Shown: positions 26,415-35,853, numbered from the stretch's first letter. The stretch: 64,000 bases of DNA from Mesorhizobium sp. AR02 (GCF_024746835.1 NZ_CP080531.1:6902001-6966000); one strand, 5' to 3'. Notes: generated from the letters alone by a model not told the origin. Translations and numbers: made by a program.

Positions 26415-29400
26415 ATGCGCATCGAGCGTCGCTTCACCAAGCCAGGCCAATCAGCTTATGCGGAGATCGAATTCCGCAAGGCCCTTTCCGAGATCAAGAA
26501 TCCGGATGGCTCGGTGGTGTTCCGTCTCGACAATATCGATGTGCCGGCGCAGTTCTCCCAGGTCGCCGCCGACATCCTGGCGCAGAAATATTTCCGCAAG
26601 GCCGGTGTCCCCGCGCGGCTGAAGAAGGTCGAGGAGAACGACGTCCCCTCCTTCCTGTGGCGCTCCGTCGCCGACGAGGCCGACCTTGCCAAGCTGCCGG
26701 AAGCCGAGCGCTACGGGTCCGAGATCGATGCCCGCCAGGTCTTCGACCGGCTGGCCGGCACCTGGACCTACTGGGGCTGGAAGGGTGGCTACTTCAAGAC
26801 GTCGGAGGAAGACGCGCGCGCCTTCCGCGATGAGCTTGCCTATATGCTGGCCACCCAGCGCGTCGCGCCGAACTCGCCGCAATGGTTCAACACCGGCCTG
26901 CACTGGGCCTACGGCATTGACGGCCCGAGCCAGGGCCACTTCTATGTCGACCCCTTCACCGGCAAGCTGACCAAGTCGAAGTCCTCCTACGAGCATCCGC
27001 AGCCGCATGCCTGCTTCATCCAGGGCGTGCAGGACGACCTCGTCAACGAGGGCGGCATCATGGATCTGTGGGTGCGTGAGGCGCGCCTGTTCAAATACGG
27101 CTCCGGCACCGGCTCGAACTTCTCGCTGCTGCGCGGCGAAGGCGAAAAGCTGTCCGGCGGCGGCCGCTCGTCCGGCCTGATGAGCTTCCTCAAGATCGGT
27201 GACCGCGCCGCGGGCGCCATCAAGTCGGGTGGCACGACGCGCCGCGCCGCGAAAATGGTCATTGTCGACGCCGACCACCCCGATATCGAGGAATTCATCG
27301 ACTGGAAGGTCAATGAAGAGCAGAAGGTCGCCTCGCTGGTGACCGGCTCCAAGATCGTCAAGAAGCATCTTGAATTGATCATGAAGGCCTGTGTCAATTG
27401 CGAAGGCAATGGCGACGACTGCTTCGATCCGGCTATCAACACCGCGCTGAAGCGCGAGATCAAGGCGGCCAAGAAAGACGCGGTGCCGGAGAACTACATC
27501 TACCGCGTCATCCAGTTCGCCAAGCAGGGCTACACCTCGATGTCGTTCAAGACCTACGACACCGACTGGGATTCGGATGCCTATCTGACCGTTTCGGGCC
27601 AGAACTCCAACAATTCGGTATCGCTGAAGGACAATTTCCTGCGCGCCGTCGAGCAGGACGCCGACTGGCACCTGACCGCCCGCAAGGACGGCAAGGTGCT
27701 GAAGACGCTGAAAGCCAGGGATCTCTGGGAAAAGATCGGCTACGCCGCCTGGGCATCTGCCGATCCCGGCCTGCATTTCAACACGACGATGAACGACTGG
27801 CACACCTGCGCTTCGGCGGGTGCGATCCGGGCCTCCAACCCGTGCTCGGAATACATGTTCCTTGACGACACGGCCTGCAATCTTGCCTCGATCAATCTGC
27901 TGCCCTACCGCAATGCCGACGGCACGATCGACATCGCTGCCTACGAGCATACGGTGCGGCTGTGGACCATCGTCCTCGAAATCTCGGTGATGATGGCGCA
28001 GTTCCCGTCGAAGGAGATCGCCAAGCAATCCTATGAATACCGCACGCTCGGCCTTGGCTACGCCAACATTGGCGGCCTGCTGATGACCTCGGGCATTCCG
28101 TACGACTCGGATGAGGGCCGCGCCATCTGCGCAGCACTTACCGCGATCATGACCGGCATGGCCTATGCCACTTCGGCCGAAATGGCCGCCGAGCTCGGCG
28201 CCTTCGCTGACTACGACCGCAACGCCCAGAACATGCTGCGCGTCATGCGCAACCATCGCCGCGCCGCCTATGGCGACAAGGACGGCTACGAGAAGCTGGC
28301 CGTCAACCCGGTGCCGCTGGTCGCTTCCGATCTCAAGCAGCAGGCGCTTGTCGAGCATGCGAAAGCCGCCTGGGACCGCGCCATCGAACTTGGCGAGGAG
28401 CACGGCTACCGCAATGCGCAGGCGACCGTCATCGCGCCGACCGGCACGATCGGCCTGGTCATGGATTGCGACACCACAGGCATCGAGCCCGACTTCGCGC
28501 TGGTGAAGTTCAAGAAGCTCGCCGGCGGCGGCTACTTCAAGATCATCAACCGCGCCGTGCCGGAAGCGCTGCGCACGCTCGGCTACTCCGAAGCCCAGCT
28601 CGCCGAGATCGAGGCCTATGCGGTCGGCCACGGAAACCTCAACCAGGCGCCCGGCATCAATCCCGGCTCGCTCAAGGCAAAGGGTTTCAGCGACGACAAG
28701 ATCGCGGCGCTCAATGCGGCGCTGAAGTCGGCCTTCGACATCAAGTTCGTCTTCAACCAGTGGACGCTCGGCGCCGACTGGGTGAAGGAGACCTTTGGCT
28801 TCACCGACGAGCAGCTCAACGACTTCTCGTTCGAGATGCTGCCGGCGATGGGTTTCTCCAGGAAGGACATCGAGGCCGCCAACATCCATGTCTGCGGTGC
28901 GATGACTTTGGAAGGCGCGCCGTTCCTCAAGGCTGAACACCTCGCCGTGTTCGATTGCGCGAGCCCCTGCGGCAAGATTGGCAAGCGTTCGCTTTCGATC
29001 AACAGCCACATCCAGATGATGGCGGCGGCGCAGCCCTTCATCTCGGGCGCCATCTCCAAGACCATCAACATGCCCAACGATGCGACGGTGGAAGACGCCA
29101 AGGGCGCCTACATGCTGTCGTGGAAGCTGGCGCTGAAGGCAAACGCCCTCTACCGCGACGGCTCGAAACTGTCGCAGCCGCTCAATGCCTCGCTGCTCGC
29201 CGATGGCGAGGAGGACGAGGACGATGCGGTCGAGCAGCTGATCGCGGCCCCGGCTGCAGCGCGCGCGGCGCAGATCACCGAGCGGATCGTCGAGCGCATC
29301 ATCGAACGCGTGTCGCGCGAGCAAGAAAAGCTGCCCGGCCGCCGCAAGGGTTATACGCAGAAGGCCAAGATCGGTGGCAACACCATCTTCCTGCGCACCG

Positions 29401-30203
29401 GCGAATATGATGATGGCCGCCTCGGCGAGATCTTCATCGACATGAACAAGGAGGGTGCCACGCTGCGTGGCCTTCTCAACAACTTCGCCATCGCGATTTC
29501 GCTCGGCCTGCAGTACGGCGTGCCGCTCGACGAATATGTGCATGCCTTCACCTTCACCAAGTTCGAGCCGGCGGGCATGGTGCAGGGCAATGACGCCATC
29601 AAGAGCGCGACGTCGATCCTCGACTACGTGTTCCGGGAATTGGCGATTTCCTATCTCGGCCGCAACGACCTCGCCCATGTCGACCAGTCGGACTTTTCCA
29701 ACACCGCACTTGGCCGCAACATCAGCGAAGGCAAGACCGACGCCGTCTCCAAGGGCCTGACCCGCGGTTCGCCGGTGAAGCTGGTTTCCAGGGCGATCGG
29801 CAACGAGCCGAAAGGCTTCGCCGGTTCCGCAGGAACCCCTGCCCGCTCGGCGCCGACCGCCTTCTCCGGCTCCAACGTGCTGGCGTTGAAGCCCGCCAGC
29901 GACGAGGCGATCGCCTACAAGCGCGACTATGAGGATCGGGCCAAGGAATTGGCGGAAGACATCGCCTTCGAGGAAGCGGCGGGCTCTGCTTCCGTAGCCT
30001 CTGATACCACGGCGGCGCTGTTCACCGACGCCGCAGCCAATGAAGCGGCCGAGGCGAAGAAACTCGCCGCCGACCGCCGCGCCAGGTCACTGCTGCAAGG
30101 CTACACCGGCAATTCCTGCTCCGAGTGCCAGAACTTTACCATGGTGCGGAACGGGACCTGCGAGAAGTGCGACACGTGCGGCGCTACGAGCGGGTGCAGC
30201 TGA
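26415..30203 (+). CDS. nrdJ: adenosylcobalamin-dependent (class II) ribonucleoside-diphosphate reductase
   Basis: 1262 residues. It reduces ribonucleotides to deoxyribonucleotides using adenosylcobalamin to make the thiyl radical, in an oxygen-independent way. Visible are PHACFIQGV (redox Cys near residue 199), the finger-loop [11 protein letters not shown] (about 475-485) carrying the radical Cys, and [11 protein letters not shown]. The C-terminal TSCPD domain is rich in Cys ([17 protein letters not shown]) and probably helps re-reduce the active site. The length fits the long alphaproteobacterial NrdJ. The ATG follows AAAGGACCGG after a leader of about 250 bases. An intrinsic terminator lies just downstream. 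Confidence 0.96.
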   Translation: MRIERRFTKPGQSAYAEIEFRKALSEIKNPDGSVVFRLDNIDVPAQFSQVAADILAQKYFRKAGVPARLKKVEENDVPSFLWRSVADEADLAKLPEAERYGSEIDARQVFDRLAGTWTYWGWKGGYFKTSEEDARAFRDELAYMLATQRVAPNSPQWFNTGLHWAYGIDGPSQGHFYVDPFTGKLTKSKSSYEHPQPHACFIQGVQDDLVNEGGIMDLWVREARLFKYGSGTGSNFSLLRGEGEKLSGGGRSSGLMSFLKIGDRAAGAIKSGGTTRRAAKMVIVDADHPDIEEFIDWKVNEEQKVASLVTGSKIVKKHLELIMKACVNCEGNGDDCFDPAINTALKREIKAAKKDAVPENYIYRVIQFAKQGYTSMSFKTYDTDWDSDAYLTVSGQNSNNSVSLKDNFLRAVEQDADWHLTARKDGKVLKTLKARDLWEKIGYAAWASADPGLHFNTTMNDWHTCASAGAIRASNPCSEYMFLDDTACNLASINLLPYRNADGTIDIAAYEHTVRLWTIVLEISVMMAQFPSKEIAKQSYEYRTLGLGYANIGGLLMTSGIPYDSDEGRAICAALTAIMTGMAYATSAEMAAELGAFADYDRNAQNMLRVMRNHRRAAYGDKDGYEKLAVNPVPLVASDLKQQALVEHAKAAWDRAIELGEEHGYRNAQATVIAPTGTIGLVMDCDTTGIEPDFALVKFKKLAGGGYFKIINRAVPEALRTLGYSEAQLAEIEAYAVGHGNLNQAPGINPGSLKAKGFSDDKIAALNAALKSAFDIKFVFNQWTLGADWVKETFGFTDEQLNDFSFEMLPAMGFSRKDIEAANIHVCGAMTLEGAPFLKAEHLAVFDCASPCGKIGKRSLSINSHIQMMAAAQPFISGAISKTINMPNDATVEDAKGAYMLSWKLALKANALYRDGSKLSQPLNASLLADGEEDEDDAVEQLIAAPAAARAAQITERIVERIIERVSREQEKLPGRRKGYTQKAKIGGNTIFLRTGEYDDGRLGEIFIDMNKEGATLRGLLNNFAIAISLGLQYGVPLDEYVHAFTFTKFEPAGMVQGNDAIKSATSILDYVFRELAISYLGRNDLAHVDQSDFSNTALGRNISEGKTDAVSKGLTRGSPVKLVSRAIGNEPKGFAGSAGTPARSAPTAFSGSNVLALKPASDEAIAYKRDYEDRAKELAEDIAFEEAAGSASVASDTTAALFTDAAANEAAEAKKLAADRRARSLLQGYTGNSCSECQNFTMVRNGTCEKCDTCGATSGCS

Positions 30204-30237
30204 GCAAGTTCGAAACACTAAAACGCAATATCATCGG

Positions 30238-30255
30238 CCCGGTCGCAAGACCGGG
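30238..30255 (+). terminator. intrinsic terminator after nrdJ
   Basis: Seven-base-pair GC-rich stem CCCGGTC/GACCGGG with a GCAA tetraloop, followed by TCGATTTCATTT. It lies 35 bases after the nrdJ stop and 19 bases before the end of the convergent gene. Confidence 0.65.
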
Positions 30256-30273
30256 TCGATTTCATTTAAACGG

Positions 30274-31059
30274 TTAAAAAAGCGACCCTTGGATCTCGTT
30301 CTCAACCCCGTGGTCGAGCCGGATCACACCGTTAATTAGCCATTGCGGATAGGCTTTGTGGGTCCCCATCGCGAGAACAAAACCTTTTCTCGAGTACTCA
30401 GCCCCAAATCTTTCCGTCATTTTCCGAAGCGTGTCCGTCTCGCCATAAAGCCGTTGCCACTTGAGAAAAGTGGCTTCTATCTCCCAGTCCTGACAAGTTC
30501 CTTCCCGCGATCCATCCGCCGTTTCGTACTTATATTTGAAAAGAAATGGAGCTGGCTCATACGGAACTAAACTCTTACCCAGAAATCCAAACAGGCTATT
30601 AGCTTCCTGATCGTGCCACATCTGAAATCGCGCTTTCTCTTCCTCAAATGTAGCGCGATCTTTTCTTTCAATCACGAATTCAGCATTCTTCGGCCGAATA
30701 AGTGCCAGACTTCGACCTCTCTCCAGTTCGGTATTGAGACTTGGAACAACGTGCCGAGCTAAGAATTGAGCCCGGGATTTTTCAGATAAACTGCTTGTTA
30801 TTACGAGAGACTTGTGCTCCAGCCTTCGGCTCTCGCTTCTTTGGTCGCCTTTAGGAAGGCTCCAGCCATACTCAATGGTATCCCATCGACCGAACTTCTG
30901 AGCATCTTCTAGGGTCCGAAAAGCTACTGGGTATAGCCGAATCCAGTTACCGCTGAAATCTAACCCTGCACAACAGACTAGCTCGCCATGAGTTTCTCCA
31001 ACTCGCGGCGCCGCCTTTACCAGAATCACCGCAGAGTCACGCTGAGAGAGAGATGCCAA
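30274..31059 (-). CDS. uncharacterised protein, partner of a DUF488 protein (AT-rich module)
   Basis: 261 residues from a TTG directly after the TGA of the DUF488 gene, in the same frame. The N-terminal AVILVKAAPRVGETHGELVC and AGLDFSGNWIRLYPVAFR are family-like blocks (a beta-rich region I have seen associated with DUF488 genes, from memory). Later come RFQMWHDQEANSLFGFLG and a C-terminal HKAYPQWLINGVIRLDHG. No transmembrane helix or signal is seen. Composition is far more AT-rich than nrdJ next door, suggesting transfer. AAAGG lies eight bases before the TTG; a GTG ten codons in is the alternative. A role in nucleic-acid metabolism or defence is only a guess. Confidence 0.75.
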   Translation of the reverse strand: MASLSQRDSAVILVKAAPRVGETHGELVCCAGLDFSGNWIRLYPVAFRTLEDAQKFGRWDTIEYGWSLPKGDQRSESRRLEHKSLVITSSLSEKSRAQFLARHVVPSLNTELERGRSLALIRPKNAEFVIERKDRATFEEEKARFQMWHDQEANSLFGFLGKSLVPYEPAPFLFKYKYETADGSREGTCQDWEIEATFLKWQRLYGETDTLRKMTERFGAEYSRKGFVLAMGTHKAYPQWLINGVIRLDHGVENEIQGSLF

Positions 31060-31524
31060 TCACGCAGCCTTTAGACGGAAGCCTTTCGGTACACCAATAT
31101 TTTTAATTGAACTCTTCTTAATTTTCAATATCTCTTCACAAATAATGGAACGATGGCAGTCTTTGTGATCTCTTTCAAAACACATTAGACAGATGTTCTT
31201 TGTTTCTGCGTGCAGTGCTAATTCACGGATTATTTTTCCGGCTGCCTCATTCGCGATATGGCTTCTGAAGATACGCTCGAACCGCGGACGATCCCCACTT
31301 CGAGCGGCCAACCGTCCTTCCCTGGGGTCACCGAGGATTTTTTCATGCCTATAGTCGATCGAAGAGTTTTCTAGATGGTTCCTAAGCGAGTTTTTGGAGA
31401 AGCCTGGTTTTCTTGACAGAGGTAGATCTCTCACGTCGACAAGCAATTCGACCTTCTCTGCCTTCAGTACGGATACGAAGTCGTCAATTTCAGAACCTTC
31501 ATAGCCAATCGTCAGTAGCGCCAT
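31060..31524 (-). CDS. DUF488 family protein (AT-rich module)
   Basis: 154 residues from MALLTIGYEGSEIDDF. It carries the DUF488 hallmarks: TIGYEG at the N-terminus, VDVRDLPLSRKPGFSK, and the Cys/His motif CFERDHKDCHR. The biochemical function of DUF488 is unsettled. It is the first gene of a two-gene unit with the protein downstream, and both are strongly AT-rich (18 G/C of 60 bases at 31081-31140, against 38 of 60 at 28201-28260 in nrdJ). An upstream ATG at 31536 would add four residues. Confidence 0.82.
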   Translation of the reverse strand: MALLTIGYEGSEIDDFVSVLKAEKVELLVDVRDLPLSRKPGFSKNSLRNHLENSSIDYRHEKILGDPREGRLAARSGDRPRFERIFRSHIANEAAGKIIRELALHAETKNICLMCFERDHKDCHRSIICEEILKIKKSSIKNIGVPKGFRLKAA

Positions 31525-31658
31525 AGGACATCTCATTGTCTGTTATGGTGGTCATAGGCGATCAAACTTGTCCGAAGCGTGACGCACGATCAACCATTAG
31601 ATCGCGGATTCGAGCGCACGGTGCGGTCATGGTCGGTTTCGGTGGGCATCCACCTCGC

Positions 31659-32009
31659 CTATAACACCCTTAGCGTCTGCTCATCAAACAGCGGTTCGTC
31701 CTGCCCCGCCCGGACGAACAGCACTTTCCGCCCTTTGCCTACCGGCACCTCGAAATACTGGATGCCGTCAGGCATTTCGCCCCAGTCGCCGCAGGGCGGC
31801 TCAGGAACTTCTTCCAGATTGGCAAGTGCTTTCAACTCTTTGGCATAGGCCGCGTCGGGGCTGAATGTGTAGCGTTTGACGCCGGCGGGCACGGTCCCCT
31901 CGGTGTAGGGCGCCAGCACGCAGCGGGCACTGATGGCCTTGTCGGTCTTTTCCACAAACAGACGCAGCAACGCAGCCTCGGCGGTTTCGCTCGGCTTGAT
32001 GACGAACAC
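31659..32009 (-). CDS. uncharacterised protein, possibly frameshifted at its 5-prime end
   Basis: 116 residues from a GTG (FVIKPSETAEAALLRLF). The same frame stays open and protein-like upstream to about 32150 (RQIHFEFAGNALAIKYSDGG) but contains no usual start codon. In another frame an ATG at 32158, 13 bases after the DUF3592 stop, opens a signal-peptide-like MRSIAWACTLFASATISASA. A single frameshift between about 32060 and 32110 would join signal peptide and body into one exported protein. Either this is a pseudogene, a sequence error, or the short GTG form is real. No family recognised. Confidence 0.55.
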   Translation of the reverse strand: MFVIKPSETAEAALLRLFVEKTDKAISARCVLAPYTEGTVPAGVKRYTFSPDAAYAKELKALANLEEVPEPPCGDWGEMPDGIQYFEVPVGKGRKVLFVRAGQDEPLFDEQTLRVL

Positions 32010-32170
32010 CTCGACCAGAGGATCGGCCGCGCCGCCATCGCTGTATTTGATGGCGAGCGCGTTGCCGGCGAATTCGAAATGGATCTGGCGGAAGCCGAAA
32101 TCGTCGCGGATGCAAAAAGGGTGCAGGCCCAGGCGATCGATCTCATGGCGCTAGTCATCTCTGCATCCTG

Positions 32171-32812
32171 TCAAGGTAAAGGCATCCCAGGCCGCAGCGC
32201 TGCACCCAGGCCCTGCTCGGCCAACGATTTCTGGGCGAAACCCATGCGCAGGGCAAACAGCCCCATGAACAGCAGCAGTGCCGCCGCGCCGAGATTCTGT
32301 GGCTTGGGCAGATGCGGCCGGATCGCCTCGAGCAAACCGCCGACGGAAAACACCAGCACCAGTGCGCCGATCACCAGCACCGCCGAGAGCTGGAACATGA
32401 ACTTGAAGGCGCCATCGGGCATGGTGCGCTCGATCACGGCTTTGCTGGGATCGGCCGGATTGTAGAAGACGGTCACCGCGGCGCCGCGGGGAAACTGCGC
32501 AAGGGTTTCGGTGACTTCGAAATTCCCCAAATTCTCCTTCACGCTGTAGCGCGAGCTTTGAAATTTCTTGCCACCCACTTTGTATTCGAAGGTGATCGCC
32601 GGAAAATTGCGCATCTCGGTGGTATCGCTGCTGTCCGAGCCAACGCCCGAGCTTCTGACCTCCCGCGCCTCGACGCGCGACGAGATGATCTTTCCCGGGG
32701 CCGGCAACCAGTGGCTCAGCGCCTTTACCTCGCACCATTTCAGGAAAGTGATGAGCGACAACATGCCCGCGACCGCGCAGGCAAAGCCGACAAGCAGAAT
32801 TTTGAGCTCCAC
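32171..32812 (-). CDS. DUF3592 membrane protein
   Basis: 213 residues from a GTG preceded by GGGGGGATCAG. An N-terminal transmembrane helix (ILLVGFACAVAGMLSLITFL), a soluble DUF3592 domain in the middle (ALSHWLPAPGKIISSRV, PAITFEYKVGGKKFQSSRYS, VTVFYNPADPSKAVIE) and two C-terminal helices (VLVIGALVLVFSVGGLL, AALLLFMGLFALRMGF). Function unknown. It is probably co-transcribed with the gene just downstream. Confidence 0.83.
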   Translation of the reverse strand: MELKILLVGFACAVAGMLSLITFLKWCEVKALSHWLPAPGKIISSRVEAREVRSSGVGSDSSDTTEMRNFPAITFEYKVGGKKFQSSRYSVKENLGNFEVTETLAQFPRGAAVTVFYNPADPSKAVIERTMPDGAFKFMFQLSAVLVIGALVLVFSVGGLLEAIRPHLPKPQNLGAAALLLFMGLFALRMGFAQKSLAEQGLGAALRPGMPLP

Positions 32813-32921
32813 CCTGATCCCCCCGGAGTGCAGGAACCGGCACTAGACAGCACCGCGGCGGCAATGTCTCGCTTATTCGCAAGGTCGGGAGGTGATCGGC
32901 CGGGCGTAACGCGCGCCCTCT

Positions 32922-33058
32922 CCTTCTCCCCTTGTGGGAGAAGGTGGATCGGCGCGTAGCGCCGAGACGGATGAGGGGTGCGAGTGAGGCGTTGGCGTTC
33001 CCTGGAGCACCCCTCATCCGTCGCCTTCGGCGACACCTTCTCCCGCAAGGGGAGAAGG
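32922..33058. repeat. large imperfect palindromic intergenic element
   Basis: Outer arms CCTTCTCCCC and GGGGAGAAGG face each other. Further in, GGATGAGGGGTG (left) pairs with CACCCCTCATCC (right). Each half contains its own small hairpin (GGCGCGTAGCGCC; GTCGCCTTCGGCGAC). The whole is a long nested inverted repeat between two minus-strand genes. Elements of this look are scattered in rhizobial genomes. It may form a strong RNA structure that ends or stabilises transcripts. Confidence 0.75.
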
Positions 33059-33070
33059 GAAAAGATCCCC

Positions 33071-33679
33071 TCATGCCGGCCTTACAGCCAGGAACGTGTT
33101 CCATTCTTCGCTGTTGCGGCCCAGGTTGAAATCGTCCCTGAGAAGCACCAGCCCGGCGGCTTCGAGACGGGCCGCAAAATCGTCCCGGCGCCAGTAGACC
33201 GTATGGTATTTGCCTGATGTCTCGCCATCGCCATTGCGCATCGACACGAGGAAGGCGCCGCCTGGCCGCAGTGACCCGGCTATCCTGGCAAGCACCTGGT
33301 CTGTCTGGTCGCGCGGCACATGGATCAGGACGGCCAGGGCCAGGACGGCGTCATAGGGGCCGCCGAGATCATCGGTGAGAAGATCGAGAAGCTCACCATG
33401 CTTGCCGCGCGCGGCTTGCAGCTCGAGAAACCGCTTTGTTGCGTCGGTGCGGCGAACCTTGACGCCCAAGTCCTCCAGAAAGTCCGCATCGTAGCCCGCT
33501 CCCGACCCGACTTCCAGAATCTGGCCTTCTGTGCCGGCAATCGCCACAAGCCGCTTCAGCGATGCCTGTTCTCTTTCGTTGGGGACATGCCGCACGATGG
33601 CATCGTAGCGTTCCGCATAATCCTCATAAGCATTGATCGTCTGACGGCTCTTCGCCAGAGCCTGCGACAACACATCCAT
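33071..33679 (-). CDS. class I SAM-dependent methyltransferase
   Basis: 202 residues from MDVLSQALAK, preceded by GGGGAGGGAAAG. The SAM-binding motif I is ILEVGSGAGYDADFL, with the acidic end of strand 2 at VRRTDATKRF. Motif III-like VLALAVLIHVPRDQ and RPGGAFLVSMRNGDG follow. It is soluble; the substrate is unknown. A DUF1127 miniprotein gene lies 38 bases upstream on the same strand and may share the transcript. Confidence 0.87.
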   Translation of the reverse strand: MDVLSQALAKSRQTINAYEDYAERYDAIVRHVPNEREQASLKRLVAIAGTEGQILEVGSGAGYDADFLEDLGVKVRRTDATKRFLELQAARGKHGELLDLLTDDLGGPYDAVLALAVLIHVPRDQTDQVLARIAGSLRPGGAFLVSMRNGDGETSGKYHTVYWRRDDFAARLEAAGLVLLRDDFNLGRNSEEWNTFLAVRPA

Positions 33680-33717
33680 CTTTCCCTCCCCTGCATCCGT
33701 GTGGGTCAAAAACGTCT

Positions 33718-33879
33718 TCAGCGACTGGTGCCGGGAGGTACGTGCCCGTCGAGCACGCCAATGTCGCGCAGAAAATGATCCGACAGCGAACGCTGGTCGA
33801 GCAAGCCGCGCCTGCGGGGTCTGAACGGCGCGGTGAAGAGGTCGAGCATCGGACGACGAAGCGTGTTGTAGAGGGTCAT
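33718..33879 (-). CDS. DUF1127 (YjiS-like) miniprotein
   Basis: 53 residues starting MTLYNTLRRPML. It ends with the DUF1127 core QRSLSDHFLRDIGVLDG, the hallmark of small basic proteins abundant in alphaproteobacteria and linked to RNA or phosphate and carbon metabolism. The Shine-Dalgarno AAAGGA is well placed. It lies head-to-head with the LysR gene, so the shared intergenic region could carry that regulator's site. Confidence 0.8.
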   Translation of the reverse strand: MTLYNTLRRPMLDLFTAPFRPRRRGLLDQRSLSDHFLRDIGVLDGHVPPGTSR

Positions 33880-33983
33880 TGCCGTGTCCTTTCGGGTTCG
33901 ATTTGATCACCAGAGTATGCCGTGTTCCGTGCTTGGCTTCCAATCGAACGTCGCGTACCATGCATCAGGAGGATTGATGCGTC

Positions 33984-34931
33984 ATGAGTTGGGAGCTGCC
34001 GCCCTTAGGGGCCATCCGGGTCTTTGAAGCCGCAGCTAGACTGGGCAGCTTTACCAAGGCGGCCGAGGAACTCGGCATGACCCAATCAGCGGCCAGCTAT
34101 CAGATCAAGGTGCTGGAGGAACGCGCCGGGACGCCGCTTTTCATAAGAAAAACAAGACAGATCGCCTTGACAGAGGCCGGGCAGCAATTGGCGCCGCACG
34201 CCACGGGCGCGTTCTCGGCCCTGGCGGATGCCTGGGTCGCCACCAAGGGTGGAGCGAGCGGCGTGCTATCGCTCACGACCATGGCAACATTTGCATCGAA
34301 CTGGCTGGCTGTGTGGCTTGGAACATTCCAGCTGATGCATCCCGACCTCGCCGTGAAGGTGGATACATCGTCCCGGCTGGTCGATTTCGGGCGCGAGGGC
34401 ATGGATATCGGCATCCGGACCGGCACCGGCAAATGGCCTGACCTGACCGCCCACTATCTGTTCAAGGCCGACTACACGCCAATGCTCAGCCCCAAACTGG
34501 CCGAGAGCGTCGGCGGCATCCGCCGGCCCGAGGATCTCTACAAGGTGCCGCTATGCGGCCCTGACGATCCCTGGTGGAAAATCTGGTTCGAAGCAGCCGG
34601 CGTGCCCTTCGATCCCGCTCATGTCATCCCCGGTCCGGCGCTTGGCGGGCAGGCTTATGATGTCATGGCGGCACTGACCGATCAGGGTGCTGCCATCCTC
34701 ACCCAAAACCTCTACAGCGCGCTTTTGGCGAAGGGGCAGCTGATAAAACCTTTCGACATCGTCGGGTCCGACGGCGACGGCTATTGGCTTGTGCACCTGG
34801 AAAGCCGACGCAACGTACCGAAGATCAAGGTGTTCCGGGACTGGGTGCTGGCCCAGACCGCGGAGATTCGAGAACACGAAGCGCACCAAGCACAGGCCTA
34901 CAAGGTGCAGTCGCAACAGAGGACAAAATGA
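33984..34931 (+). CDS. LysR family transcriptional regulator (GcvA-like)
   Basis: 315 residues. The N-terminal winged HTH (about 5-65) includes GSFTKAAEELGMTQSAASYQ, and the effector domain follows (VLSLTTMATFASNWL ... DIGIRTGTGKWPDL). The pattern resembles GcvA-type regulators. The stop overlaps the ATG of the VOC gene (ATGA), so the two are translationally coupled. Divergent from the DUF1127 gene. Effector unknown. Confidence 0.92.
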   Translation: MSWELPPLGAIRVFEAAARLGSFTKAAEELGMTQSAASYQIKVLEERAGTPLFIRKTRQIALTEAGQQLAPHATGAFSALADAWVATKGGASGVLSLTTMATFASNWLAVWLGTFQLMHPDLAVKVDTSSRLVDFGREGMDIGIRTGTGKWPDLTAHYLFKADYTPMLSPKLAESVGGIRRPEDLYKVPLCGPDDPWWKIWFEAAGVPFDPAHVIPGPALGGQAYDVMAALTDQGAAILTQNLYSALLAKGQLIKPFDIVGSDGDGYWLVHLESRRNVPKIKVFRDWVLAQTAEIREHEAHQAQAYKVQSQQRTK

Positions 34932-35299
34932 TCGATCACATAACCATCGAAGTGGGTGATCTGGGGCAGAGCAAGCTCTTCTATGAACGCGCCTTTGCGC
35001 CCCTGGGATATCGCCTGTCCTTCGGCAAGGAAGGGGTGTTCTGGGCCTTCGATGCCGGCAATGGCTGCCTGTTCGAAATCCAGCGAACCGGCGAGACGCC
35101 GCCGCTCACCCATCTGCATGTCGCTTTCCGCGTCGGCAGCAGGGCAGAGGTCGATGCGTTCTATCGGGCAGCGCTGGAGGCCGGCGCCAAAGACAATGGC
35201 GCACCCGGCCCGCGCCCCGACTATGCGGAGAATTACTACGCCTGCTTCGTGCTTGACCCGGACGGCTACAACATCGAGGCGATGATCAATGAGCGGTGA
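34928..35299 (+). CDS. VOC family (glyoxalase/bleomycin-resistance fold) protein
   Basis: 123 residues, two beta-alpha-beta-beta-beta modules. MIDHITIEVGDLGQSKLFYE opens with a potential metal His, HLHVAFRVGSRAEVD gives another His, and the closing LDPDGYNIEAMI holds a Glu. The arrangement is typical of the small VOC enzymes with unknown substrates. It is translationally coupled to the LysR regulator, which suggests that the regulator controls or shares its function. Confidence 0.88.
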   Translation: MIDHITIEVGDLGQSKLFYERAFAPLGYRLSFGKEGVFWAFDAGNGCLFEIQRTGETPPLTHLHVAFRVGSRAEVDAFYRAALEAGAKDNGAPGPRPDYAENYYACFVLDPDGYNIEAMINER

Positions 35300-35310
35300 A
35301 GCGCTGCGCC

Positions 35311-35853
35311 TCAATCCTTGAACGTGATGCCGTACTGCGCGGCCTTGTCCCTGGGCATGTCGACCAGCGCCTGGCGTACGGTGTAGCCGCCATAGACGTC
35401 ACCGCCATTCCTCACCATCCAGTCCTCGACATCGGCCTCGGCCACGGCCATTTCGTCGCCCATCTTGTACTTGTTGCCGTTGACCGGGACATCGGCGAGC
35501 AAGCCGATGAATTTGCCGTTGCCAAAGCCGACCAGCTGCATCCAGATATGCTCGGTGGCGCCGTTCTGGGTCAGCGGAAATTTCACCGTGTAGGTACCGG
35601 GCGTAGCGGCATCGATCAGTTGGTGGAAGCGCGGCAGCGTCTCGTGGCCGGCCTTCTTGGCTGCCTGCATGGCCTGATCAGCGGTGGAATAGGCGACGAC
35701 GTTTTCCTTGATCGGGCGCGGCGACATCGGCAAGGCGCCGGGTGCGGCCTCCGGGATCGCTATAGGCTTGCTGTCAGGCATATGCCCGAGCGTGTTGAAA
35801 GCCCCGTAGCCAAGGGCGGCCACAAAAGCGACCGCCAGAACCGGATTGCGCAT
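35311..35853 (-). CDS. DUF2314 domain protein with N-terminal signal
   Basis: 180 residues from MRNPVLAVAFVAALGYGAF, preceded by GGAGGGG. The N-terminal hydrophobic stretch looks like a signal peptide or anchor. The rest shows DUF2314 features: MQAAKKAGHETLPRFHQLI, TVKFPLTQNGATEHIWMQLV and GNKYKMGDEMAVAEADVEDW. Function unknown; likely periplasmic. Convergent with the VOC gene. Confidence 0.83.
   Translation of the reverse strand: MRNPVLAVAFVAALGYGAFNTLGHMPDSKPIAIPEAAPGALPMSPRPIKENVVAYSTADQAMQAAKKAGHETLPRFHQLIDAATPGTYTVKFPLTQNGATEHIWMQLVGFGNGKFIGLLADVPVNGNKYKMGDEMAVAEADVEDWMVRNGGDVYGGYTVRQALVDMPRDKAAQYGITFKD

Noticed and set aside
26451..29678. Very long open frame on the minus strand opposite nrdJ (over 1000 codons)
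   Set aside because: It lies entirely inside the nrdJ coding sequence, and its length follows from the GC-rich third positions of nrdJ. The protein is low in structure and shows no domain.
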